Shown here one piece after another: positions 44,281 through 55,023 of a stretch of 64,000 nt of DNA. A program made the position numbers and the translations under genes. Below the pieces are notes generated by a model, which was not told where the DNA came from, searched no databases, and was given only the letters and a program-made list of their open reading frames with translations. Each line of letters begins with the position of its first letter. The first letter of the stretch is position 1. The stretch comes from Poa pratensis (Eukaryota > Streptophyta > Magnoliopsida > Poales > Poaceae), in contig CAMZMU010000107.1 in NCBI GenBank assembly GCA_947311845.1, forward strand, positions 20,206,359-20,270,358, in the 5' to 3' direction.

Positions 44281-44963
44281 TATAATTTTCTACCGTGATT
44301 GTAACCGTGCAGTCGTTGAAGCTTCGTCGGCTCACCTCAATCTCTTCAGAAAGGGCGACTGCTACCTCACGCACAATACAGAGGCAGCCAAGAGACCAAC
44401 CCCACATTTGACACATGAATAACAGCGCACGCCATTGCTTTAGGCCTCGTTTGGCACAGGTGTTTTGACGTGGTTATTTGTGTATTATCCCTGCCCATCC
44501 AAAGACACTAGAAATCACGAGTAGGTCGTTTGGCAGGGGAGTTTCGGGTGGGCTCAGCCCGAGCGATCCCCGCAATACTCGTCGGGTAGAAGTGTAACAT
44601 AAACGCGCCCCTCCCCTCGCGTTTTGGACGGCTGCTCGGGGGTGCTGCTTCCGTTCTTTCTTCTCCTCGCGTCTGACACATGCTCGGCCGCCGCTCGCGT
44701 GGACCAGCCACCAGGACGCCGCCATGGAGAGAAGGTGCGGCGACGAGGGCGAGACCCGCGGCTGTTTGCGAACGCCGGCGGCATGGACGTGCCGTTTTGG
44801 GCATCAAAGCTCGTGTACACATGAAACCGATCCATTTTTCTTAAGCAAAGCTAGCTCACGTACGCCGATTGTTTTCCCTTTTGGCATGTGCTTCTCGTCG
44901 ATGGCATAGATTCGATTGATCACACGTATGATGAACACTGCGACCTGATCGAGCTTCTGACTC

Positions 44964-45680
44964 ATGGCGGCAGCGGTGAATTTGCCGTCCGTGGTCGCCG
45001 CTGGCGTGGCCGCGGACAACCTCATCTCCGCACTCTACTTCACGGTCCTCTTCTCGCTGGCGTCCAAGATACCACTAGAGCTCAAGATGTTGTCTCAGGA
45101 CGATGGCGACGATCACCGGGGGCAGGATGTCCGTGTTGCACGGTGGCGCTGCGCGTGCGCTCTCGCTTGTGACCTGCAAGGCTGGCACGGCATCGCCCGC
45201 TGCCATGCGTAACGACACTGGTGCTGCTCCTGGCAACGGTGCTACCTGGAGTGCTGCGCGCGCTGGCGCCGTCCGGCGAGACCTTGGCGCTGATCCCGAT
45301 GCTGATGCAGGTGTTCTTCTGGAGTGCTGCGCGCGCTGGCGCCGTCCGGCGAGACCTTGGCGCTGATCCCGATGCTGATGCAGGTGTTCTTCAGGTGGTC
45401 GGCACCAACGGGAGCGTGGTGGACGCCGTGACCAAGGCGCTCACCATGTTCGCGTTCGCGGCGGTGCATGTGGCCGTGCACCTCGCCGCGGTGCTTTGGG
45501 TCACGAAGGTTGTGGGGCTGGAGAGGAAGTCCCTTCTTATTGCATCAAACACCGACGTCAGCGGGACAACACCGTGGCAGCCATGGCGATGGCCAAGGGG
45601 TGGAGCTCGCTCATCGTCCCCTGGATACTAGTCGCACACGTAACCGCTATGAACTGGTTGTCGGTACTTTACACAATGCA
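44964..45680 (+). pseudogene. Captured DUF819 family membrane-protein gene fragment
   Basis: Pieces recognisable from plant DUF819 proteins, multi-pass membrane proteins of unknown role, appear in order but in different frames: VVAAGVAADNLISALYFTVL, ARALSLVTCKAGT, LRALAPSGETLALIPMLMQ, MFAFAAVHVAVHLAAVLWVT, ERKSLLIASNTDVSG and AMAKGWSSLIVPWIL. There is no single frame; a 73-bp tandem duplication and further indels break it, and the C-terminal helices are absent. There is no obvious intron left where pieces join, which may mean the capture came from an intronless gene or cDNA. Confidence 0.75.
45246..45391. repeat. Perfect 73-bp tandem duplication in the captured gene
   Basis: 45246-45318 and 45319-45391 are identical by eye and start CTGGAGTGCTGCGCGC. 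As 73 is not a multiple of three it shifts the frame. The absence of differences implies it is recent. Confidence 0.95.
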
Positions 45681-45839
45681 ACCGAATCATATCTCCCTGT
45701 GCCAAACACCCAAACTTGATTGATGGGGAAGTGGATTGGATGAAAGAAGGGGATTGGGTGAAAGAAGTGTTTTCACCAAATCCCTGTGGGATAATACTCA
45801 GCAAAACACTTCAAAACTCTTCAGCCAAACAAGGCCTTA

Positions 45840-46932
45840 AGGACGGAAGGTTCCGTATCCGTGCAACATAAATGACTAGAGAGTCAAACTGGGCATTAAG
45901 CACACTGCAACAGGGCTGAACTAGGCGTGTTGCAAGTCGCAACGGATCAGCAACCCGAGCAGACCTGTCCGGCTGTCCCCAGGACAGACATCTCAAAGCG
46001 GCGTTTCACGCTATCGCAGGCACAGCAAGCCAAAATGTTACCTGGAAATCTCGACTGGGTGGACTGATGGATGATAACGTTCTCCAGTGCCGTCAAACGA
46101 CATACCACTTGGCACAAGGTGACCGAGACAGCAAATGTCATTATTATGACTTAAATAATTCAGTCTTCACAATGAAAAGCCTATCTAATTACAGCCCTCA
46201 AAGATTAGCGCAGAACATCAAGCAAGAAAAAGAATCAACTAACTAGAAACGGAGGATAGCTTAAACAAACTACATAAAGTACAACAACCTCATGAGGCAC
46301 CAAGAGGGAGTAGACACCTGCATTAAATTAAACGAAACCTTATGTCAGCAGAACTGAAGAAGAATAAGCTGAGCGATACTCATAAAATTAGTAAACAATA
46401 ATCTGGTGAGCGTGTATCATGCAAGGGGCGAAATAAGGGTTTTAACTGTAGCACGCAGTACAAACCTTGACGAAAATGGCTGTCCATGACTAATAAATCT
46501 ATAAAAGAGTGATCCAGAAGAATGTGGAGAGCATGCTAATCAATGATTCTAGATAAGTACCGGTAGATCCTTCATTCTCCCCATCTGTTAAGATTAAACG
46601 TAAGGTCAGGTACAAATTGCTAAATCTGAAAAGGCATGTATAAAGGATTAACAGTACAGTTTGAACGAGGGGGTGGGGTAATAACATTTCAAGAACATAT
46701 AGTGGACCCTGAAGATTCAGACAGGCTGTCATTAAGTTAATGAATGTCACAGTTGCACCAGAACCAAATATATTGCTCTTGAAGTTAGTATTACCCTAAA
46801 TCAAATATATAAACAGATAACTATCTTTTAGATTGAATTTACCAGTGTGACTATTACAATAAGTTTATAACAACTGGCTGGGTTCGAAACGCACCTGTAA
46901 AACTAAATGTGATGCATCTCTAATATCTGAAT
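45840..46932. other. 3' flank and probable 3' UTR of the PHD-finger gene
   Basis: AT-rich, no ORF supported. Possible polyadenylation-type ATTAAA lies near 46323 on the opposite sense of the reading. No transposon ends recognised. Confidence 0.35.
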
Positions 46933-49900
46933 CTAGTTGGTTTCTTCTCTTGGTGCTGCACTGCAACCCACAAGTTCACCCTCCTGGCTGCACAGAACTT
47001 CATCCTTCACATGTAGCACCCCATTTGGAATTACCTGATCTGACATTGCATCGAAGTCAGAATTGTCTATGCACGCCTCTAGACTCGGAGGTTCTCTTAC
47101 TCCATTCTCAGCAGCACCGTTTGCAAGGGGCATATTATCTGTTGATATAATAGGATCGGTGGTCATCTGCACATCTTTGACTGCACATATTGGTTCAGAC
47201 CAGGGTTTTTCTTCAGTACCATGGTTGCTCTTTTGATCCACTGCTGTTGCAGGATTGGCAGTCACTTCCATATCTTTGATCAAATGTGGCTCAGAGGTTG
47301 TATCCGCCTGAAACTTGTCTTCCATAGCAGTGTTGCTGCTTTGCCCTAGTGGTGTTCCAGTGCTGGTAGTCATGTCCACATCTTTCGTTGTATGTGCCTC
47401 AGAGTCTGCTTCAGTGTGGACCTTCTCTTCAGCAACAACATTGCTGGCATGATCTATTGGTGTTTCCGTGTTGTTAGTAATATCCACATTGCCTGCATCT
47501 GGCGCCGAGGTTGCTTGAGTCCTGATATTTTCTTCAGTAGCACCATCAGTCACTTGATCCACAGGTGTCTCATCATTAGCAACCATTTCCACATCTCCGC
47601 TCAGAAGAGCTTCAGACTCTGCTTCGGACTTGACCTTTGCTTCATCGGCAACAGCAAAAGAACTATCAGAACAATTTACCCTGGAAGTTACTGTAGGTTG
47701 CTGTCCATGAGTGGTATCGTTGGCCGAATCGACAGAGTGCAAAGATAATGCGCTGCTTACTTTTTCATTAGGAGATTTGCCAGAATGAGTACCAGAACTA
47801 CTGCCAGCAGTCAATTCACATCCTGTACTACTGCAAGGTTGATCATTCCATTCCATTTCATTAGATGAGGTTTCAGCATTATTAGCATTTGCTTTTGCAG
47901 GTTCAGATATAGAAAGTGTTTGTGCTTGTGAATGGTCAGTGGGAGCACTCAGAGCCAACACGGTACTATTGTGCACAGTGCTACTAGCTTGCATGGAATT
48001 TGGCTTGGGAAGATTTCCATTTACAGCAACCTTTTGGCAATTTTCCTTTGCAGTCATATTTTCTCCCGCTCCCTGAACAGAAAACTGTGTTCCACCACCA
48101 GGTGGACCAGCCTGTGATGCTACAACAGTTCTTGTTACCTTTCCGTATTTTGGTGGCAGGGGTTTACCCTTACTCTGTGCTACGCATGTTGGACAATGCC
48201 AGTCAGCTATAGGAACACCTTTATTACCATAATGCTGAAGGCATTTCAAGTGTGCTCCCCTCTCACAAGCATCACAAACAAGCAAACTGTTTGCATCCAT
48301 GATAGCAACTTTGCATATCTGGCAGTCCAAACGAGCATGCATGTACTCAGTTGATGGTGGAGTCCAGCTAGGATGATTCCCAGGCTGCTGCAGAACGTGT
48401 TGAACATTTTTCGCTATTGCATTGTGGTTGGCAAAAGTAGGTTTTGCAGTAACAGATGTTGATCCTTGTGTAGCATGATGCCCCATAACAGGGTTTCCAG
48501 TCGCAGCTTGAATTGTTGCTACCTTTGCGTCCTGACTTTTGATGACCTGATTCGTACTTGCTACTGCATTAAGATTTGACCTAGCAGATGTATCATGCAG
48601 CGATTTGTTCAAGTGGCCAACGGTCGCTGCAGCAATGGGCAAGACAGGCAAATTAGTTTCTGAGCTTGGCGAATCAAAGATTATTGTATCTCTTTTACAA
48701 CCATACATGCCGAAAATAAAATAATTTTAGACACGATGGGAAGTGACAGATAAGCAACTAAGCATACGGAATAGTTCTCGCATAAAAAATTAAATGCTCG
48801 TACATGACAAACATCTAGACAGTTTCAGTTATAGATACTTGCAGTTATAAGAACTGTTCATTTTAAGTGTTTTTTCTTGCACCTCTGACAATAAACTCGA
48901 AAGATGTTGGCATTGCCTTTAGATTTGTGTCCATAATATTTGTGCAGTTGACAGTAAAAAAACATTTCCATGTGAGATCATATGGAGCAAGACATTCTTC
49001 CAGAACAAAGCAAATATTTAGTCTAAAAACAAAAGAATGTTGTTCATGATCTAAAAATAGAAAGCATTGTATACTGTGGTAGAAAAGATGATGGAGCAGT
49101 ACCTCGTGTTAAATTCAAAGGACCATTAGCACCTCTTTCCAACTTAACATGTGGTTGAGCGGTATGGGATAGAGCAACAACTGAAGGGTTAGTAACTGGC
49201 TTTACAGGAGATGATCCATGTTGTTTCAAGGCCATTACAGAGTTAGAATTTGCTGGGGCTGTAGTAGGCAAGGCTGCAACAGCGGGTGGAGTCCTAAGAG
49301 ATCCAGCACCAAACATGGGAGCTCCATGTGAACCTTGGAAATCAGCCATTCCACTCGAGACAGTTGTTTGAGTGATGGTTGTTTGTTGCACTGGAGGTTC
49401 CTTAACTTCTTCCATCTATAGATTGAAAGAAGATAGCCAAAATAGTCCATGAGAAATATAAAATAAGTTTAGCATAGACCAAAGGTCCATGGATAATTCG
49501 GGTGATTTCAGAAGCTAGATATTATTATTACTACATAATAAGGAAAATCCATATAAAAAAGAACCAAGTTAAATATCTCCTGAAATGAGAAAGTATATAC
49601 ACCTATAATAGTACAAGCAGCCAGCTTAACAGAAGCAAATTCAAAAAGACACTAAATTGCAGATGTTAATTTTAGAATCCTGAAGTTAGAAGCTACCATG
49701 AAACATAAAGCAAAACATTTACATAACATATGTGCAATGGCAGAGGTAATTATATCAGCATTGTCACCTTCGCATGCCAGAATGTCTGGAAATAGAGGAA
49801 TTGTGGAATCTCCGACCCGGCTTATGGTTCGGATTTGGAGCAATCGGTTTGTAGATGACATTCAGGAAGATGTCCATCTTAGGCACCTTGCTTAAGATGG

Positions 49901-51837
49901 TAAACGATGATAAGATCTACTCCCTCCGTTCCATAATATAAGACGTTTTAGCTCTCACATATATTGTCTAAATGCATGCTACAATGAGTGAACATGCACA
50001 CTAAAATATGTCTACATACATCTACATATATGTGAACATGCACACATGCTAAAACGTCATATATTGTGGAACGGAGGGAGTAGATTCCTAGCTCGGCATT
50101 TTCCTCTTTTTGTTATCTTTCAGGTGTTTCAGGCCCCTTGCTGTTCCTTTAGACTTCATTCCTGGCCTCGGTTTGTTTTCTCCTTCTAATAAATGGGCAG
50201 CACTCTTGTCGCGCATTAAAAAAAACTATACCAACAGGGGAAGGAACCCCGTGGTATTTCATTAAGAGTGGAGTGAGGCTCGAACCCTCGCTAGCTAGCC
50301 CACCACCTCATGCGCTAGCCAGTAAGACCTACGCTCTTTCTCGTCACACATTAAAAAAACTCTATTTTAGCAGCAGCAATTCATGAGCAGTGGCGGACCT
50401 GCAATGATGCATGGAATACAACTGGGCGGCTGTGCCAAGTATGTTTGTAATCACAAGGCACACCATCAATGGCCTAGTGGACAGGATGTTACTACAATGA
50501 ACAGCTGCAAGCGGTGTTCAAGCCTTGAGAAAAGCAACTGTTGTGCAACTGTTGTATTTATTATGCTCTGCAACTGACAATCTCAAACGTTATACGCTTT
50601 CTTTTTCCAAAGCTACCCTTTTAATGATATCACATGATTTTCTTCAGTGTTTCGGTAATTGAACAGTGTCTTAAAAAAAATGAACACATCAGGTATGACA
50701 GAGGACTGCGGGCTTGTGATGTGTGGGGGAGAAGTTCCAGCGCAGGAGGAGGTATGTGCCAAACCCACAGGGTGCAGCACCACGGCGTGCTGTACCAGGA
50801 GTCTAGGATCTATATAGATATATATGTATTGTCTTTTAATTATTATTAGTGCCAGGATTTGTAAAGTTGAAAGGTTCGTCCGAAGAAGGTTTTCCAACTA
50901 ATTCCAAATGTTTAGAATTTCTTTCTTTAGACTACAAGTTGTAATTGGACTATATAAGTCCACCCCGCGTTGAGCCGTTGATCAATAACGCAAGCATAAA
51001 TTATCAATCTATTATCTCATCTCCTTGCTACACTCCCTTCTCAGCCCCTCTCTCCAGCCATAGGTTGGCTTAATCTCCGATCACCCACAACTACTACATC
51101 CGCTCCAATCCACACCCTCCTAGCTATCAAGCCAGTGACGCAGCTATTGACTGTTTGTACCTCCATGACTATATTCCTGGCTCTGTGACTGCTCATGAGG
51201 CAAACAAACTTAATCAAACTACAGTGCAACAAGAGTACATGAAGTATATCGAAACATCGATCTGTTTACAAGATATTCATCGGTATGAACTAGTAAACAA
51301 AGTAGCATTCACATGGTATAATATTTATAGGTTGTGCTTCTACGAGCAGCAGTGTAATCCAACTAACTAACGAAGTTCGAATCAGTCTCACATCAACATC
51401 ACCAAATCGCTGCAACTCACCGCCACGCCAGTACGACTTCACCACCACAAGGCCAACAACAAAACGGTGGAAGGAATCAGGAATCGACAAACCTTGCGCT
51501 TAGTGAGCAGGAGCCTGTCGGCGATGGAGGCCCTGGGCGGGCGGAACCCCATGGCGGCGGGGTCCTTGGCCCTGTTGAGGCCGAGATCCTCGACGACGGC
51601 GCGCACCGCCTCGCCCGGGAACAGATCCCTGGGTCGCGCGGCCCCCTCGGCCACTGCCGCCGCCAGCCGCTCCCGCGCCTCGGCGGCCAGCGCCCGCTCC
51701 GCCGCCGTGGGCTCCCTCCCGCCGCGCACCTCCCCGGCCGCGGCCAGCACCATCACGATCTCCGCCACCCGCCGCATCCCCGCCGCCCCGTCCCCGCGCC
51801 GGCGCTTCAGCGGCGACGCCACCGCGGCGTCCCCCAT
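46933..51837 (-). CDS. PHD-finger protein with repeated acidic tail (804 aa)
   Basis: PHD fingers read histone H3 tails, so a nuclear chromatin or transcription role is likely; the exact function is unknown. Three exons join in frame: 51837-51493, 49415-49103, 48689-46933. The N-terminus (MGDAAVASPLKRRRGDG) has a nuclear-localisation-like basic patch and an Ala/Arg-rich helical region. The C4HC3 PHD finger lies at about residues 340-390 (CQICK, CDACERGAHLKC, WHCPTC). Behind it is a long Ser/Thr/Asn-rich region and five degenerate acidic repeats of about 35 residues. The start was taken at the ATG at 51837 (GCGGCCATGG). The first intron (2.1 kb) contains a Stowaway and a SINE. The architecture resembles the plant family of Arabidopsis At3g20280; that is from memory and weak. 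Confidence 0.88.
47075..47600 (-). repeat. Five degenerate acidic repeats in the PHD protein
   Basis: Units begin GDVEM, GNVDI, KDVDM, KDMEV and KDVQM, followed by a T-x-T-P-x-D/G-Q/H-x-S-N block, then T/A-x-E-E/D-K and an acidic end. Spacing is 31-36 residues. The reading frame is kept throughout. Confidence 0.8.
49920..50080. mobile_element. Stowaway MITE, 161 bp
   Basis: CTCCCTCCGTTCCATAATAT at the left, complementary right end; TA at 49918-49919 and 50081-50082. Located in the first intron of the PHD gene. Confidence 0.95.
50100..50222 (+). mobile_element. Possible LINE 3' end with poly-A tail
   Basis: TCCTTCTAATAAATGGGCAG followed by GCGCATTAAAAAAAA resembles the 3' tail of a truncated LINE. 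Only the tail is seen. Confidence 0.3.
50227..50338 (-). mobile_element. tRNA-derived SINE in the PHD-gene intron
   Basis: On the - strand it has a B box GGTTCGAGCCTC and an A-box-like TGGCTAGCGCATGAGG. It lies between similar flanks, GTCGCGCATTAAAAAAAACT and GTCACACATTAAAAAAACT, which look like a target-site duplication whose CpG sites decayed in one copy. It inserted at the A-rich tail of the neighbouring LINE-like sequence. Confidence 0.65.
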
Positions 51838-53975
51838 GGCCGCGCGAGGGGAACGACGCACGAAACCCTAGGCGGGCGGGAGAGCGGCCGAGAGGGGGAC
51901 TCCCGGGAAGGTTCGAGAAGGCGCTGGAAGCTTCGGCCGCGGGCAATTCAAACTGGCCTCCCCCGTTTGGCGCTCAATTAGAGATGGCGTGGCGGTGAGA
52001 TGGGCGAAGTTTTGCGGAGAAGTTTTGGGGAAGGCGATGAGAGAGAGGGAGGGGATTCTCTCGCCTAGTGGTATGGTACGGAGTAGAACACAGCAGGCAG
52101 AGAAGGCTTTGGCTTTTTTATCTCTGTTGAGATTTTTGAGAGGTGCGAGCTGGGTTGGTGTGCGGGGTAGATGGACGGTCTGGATGATGGGAGAGAGTTG
52201 GGAGGTCATATCGCTGACGTTGGTTTGACTTTCTTTCCGACCGATTACCTCACCGGTTCAGGTTTTTCGGCCCTGGTAGGAAACTCTGCTGGAGGTCTGG
52301 GCGAGTGGTGGGCTGTTTACCGGCTTGAACTTGGGTCACACCATTCCAAAAGGCTCGCAAGCCCATGTTTCGACAATGGCGTGGTGAATTTATGGCCAGT
52401 GCTAACCGCGAATTGAGCTAGAGTTTGTCTCAATATAGTAAATAGTCACTACCTAAACAAGTGAGACAAGATATTGCATTGCAAAATTTGGTGATTTTCG
52501 GAAACTTAAGGAATAGAATCAAATTCCTTTTCGACCTTTGGGTAGGAAAAAAGGAAATAACGAGAAAAAATACCCCCGCCAAGTTCCCATCAGGCTACTC
52601 GGGCGGCGGTCTAGCCCTAGCGCAACCGCATCCCTCCCCTATCGCCCTTCCCACGCCACTACAAAGAGGAGGCCAACGAGTAGCCACCTGATCGATGATG
52701 AAGGTGCTGACGAGGAAATCGTCGCTCCGCTTCCTCACGGTATTTGGGATTCACCCGCCTAGCGAGACGGGAAAAGGAGGGAGGGAACTTACCTTAACAA
52801 CACCTCAAAGGAAGAAGGCGACACCCCATGCATCGCCGCCGTCATGGATGGCATGGCCAACCATGTTTTTCTTCGGTTCCCCACCCTCACCTCCAACATC
52901 TAGATCTGAATCAGATCTGGCGACGGAGGCTACTGTAGTCCAGATCTGATAGGGTGGAGTGCGCCAGGAGGATGAAGACTAGACACCGACCTACAGATCT
53001 AGCACGGTGAACCGATGTGGCACCTCCGCACCACGGAGAACACTCATCGCCTCCTCGCCGCCCTCACGGGCGAGGAGGAGGACCAGCACTAGCGCGTGCT
53101 TCTCGCTGCAAAGCCAGCTGTTTATCAATACTTGTACCTGGCGTTTGGGGTATTTATTAATTTCTAAAGTTGGACGTAATGTCTTCGGTCTAAAAAAATC
53201 AGAACGTCACACCGACCAATCTGCACCACTCATCCTTTTATCTGTTTACACATGTCAAACCGGTTTACTTGCCAATTTTGGGGTAAGACAAAACAACATC
53301 AAATCGCCCAGTCTGGTCGTGTTTCTTCAAGCGAAAGCCTTTGACCCAGTTTGCCGGATCGGGTGACGATGGTGTCATGACGTCGTTTTACTCCTCGGAG
53401 GCGTAGTCTTGGAGACATCGACCATCGCTGCAGGCTTACATTTCGCGGTGCTCACGGGTAGCTGGTGCGGGGATGGAGGCTGCGGCATCAGGAAGCAGGG
53501 CTCAGCCATCGAGCAGAAGTGCCAAACATGTGTGGTTATTGCCCCGTCGACGCTAGAGCACCCAGGTTTTTCTCTATGGACATGGCTTCTCGTGTCAGCG
53601 AGGTTGGCAACCACGGTTGAGATGTTTTGATGCGTCACTCAGTAGTACTCCTAGACGGCGTGTACTTGTGAAGTCGAATTCCTCGGGTTGTGAGAGTGCG
53701 ATGGAGGATGGGCAGTGCTCCTGCTCGCTTGTTGTCACGGTTTTTACTCTGTTTCCCTTAATTGACCGAGTTTTGGAAGATTTTTGGATCCGATTTCCCT
53801 TATTAACCAGACAAATTCTATTCTTCTTCTATCAGAATGGGCAGTGCTCCTGCTGGCCTTTCGAAGTAAAAGTTTCTCATTCTCGGCTAAAACATTCTGT
53901 TGTTCCACTGGCGACGCGGCAATGGTAGGTTGCTATCTCAAATTTTCGACAGAAAGCTCCATTCATAGGCTCTGA
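51838..53975. other. Upstream region of the PHD gene, then gene-free, partly LINE-like sequence
   Basis: 51838-52250 is the probable promoter and 5' UTR of the PHD gene. 52540-53950 has GC-rich pieces (CTACTCGGGCGGCGGTCTAG) and later T-rich parts reminiscent of LINE 5' and 3' regions, and GATGGGCAGTGCTCCTGC / GAATGGGCAGTGCTCCTGC occurs twice (53706, 53836). No coding domain or element boundary could be supported. Confidence 0.35.
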
Positions 53976-55023
53976 CTAGCAAAATGCATGCCCGTGCGTT
54001 GCAACGGGCCGATGAAACACTTTAATAATTTATTTTTTACACCGAGTAAATTGGTTATTTTGTTCTCCTAAATAAGCGTGGTTAAAAGTTGTTAAATATG
54101 CATGATTTTTTATACCGATAGACAGATTACATTTTTCTGAACATTTTGATATATTGAAAACATTTTTCTGAATTACATATCAAAAGTTATATATTATACA
54201 ATTTTGGACATTTTTCTGAAATATCTGGAAATGTTTAAAATTCTGACAGCGGGACCCGCATGTAAGGGTTTTAGTAATTACCGAAAATATTTATCGAAAT
54301 GAATAAAGTCCTGACGGTCGGGCCCACGGTGACGTCACTTGCTGACGTCAGCGTTGGCGGACGCGTGCGCCGCTGCTCGAGCTCGCGCGCGGCCCTGGGA
54401 CCGCACGGATTCGCTGGAGGGCGTCGCGGGGAGGAGATTGGCGGCGGATTTGGACCATATGGTCGCCGGAGCTGCCGGCGGCGACCAAATCGCGGCGGCG
54501 GACGGCGGGCACGGCGACCTGAGGAAACAAAGCACGGGGAGGACGGGGAGATGGTCCTACGGGACTGGCGGCTCACCAGGAAGACGAAGGATAGGTCGGG
54601 GAGGCCGGAGGAGCTCGGGAGAGACGAAATCGACCGCGGCGGCGTTTGGCCGGAGTTGGGGAAGACGCGCACGTCGGCGACGATTTCGGACGTCCCGGCA
54701 CGCGCAACTCGCGTAGAAGGTAGAGGGAAACACGGCGGAGCTCGTGGTCTTCTCTGATTCGTCGGGTAAGGAGTGGAGTGGCGGCGCGACGCGACGGCGC
54801 GACGACGTTCTCGGGTGCAGAGAAAAGGTGTTTTTGCAAACAGGTCCCTGGGATTTCAGGGAATTGCAAATAAGTCCCTCTGTCGTACAAACGGCGAAGG
54901 CTCCTTTGCCATGTGGACTGTGGGTTAATTTCCATGTTTGTCGGGGGGGGTTTCTGCAAAAATGCCGACGTACCAAACGAAGGAAACCGGGGAAGCGATG
55001 ATCCCTTTATTATTAACTAGGGA
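53976..55023 (-). mobile_element. Helitron (small, non-autonomous)
   Basis: On the - strand the 3' end is CTAG at 53976-53979 followed by T, preceded 11 nt upstream by the hairpin CCCGTTGCAACGCACGGG. The 5' side shares about 100 bp with the 5' end of the neighbouring Helitron (TAATAATAAAGGG, GGTTTCCTTCGTTTGG) and seems to begin TCCCTAGTTAATAATAAAGG at 55023, overlapping that element's 3' end. No Rep/helicase is encoded. Confidence 0.7.

Larger units (their letters stand above)
44443..45836. mobile_element. Harbinger/Tourist-like element that captured host gene sequence
   Basis: The left end reads GGCCTCGTTTGGCACAGG, the right end read inward GGCCTTGTTTGGCTGAAG, and diverged similarity continues for about 50 bp to GTATTATCC on both sides. 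TTA lies outside each end (44440-44442, 45837-45839). Start motif and TTA target fit PIF/Harbinger-Tourist. No transposase is inside; instead it contains fragments of a DUF819 membrane-protein gene. This is the pattern of a Pack-type gene-capturing element. Confidence 0.75.

Noticed and set aside
51500..51946. Gly/Arg-rich 148-aa ORF overlapping PHD exon 1
   Set aside because: Alternate frame of a GC-rich exon; the other frame splices cleanly and in phase with exons 2 and 3.
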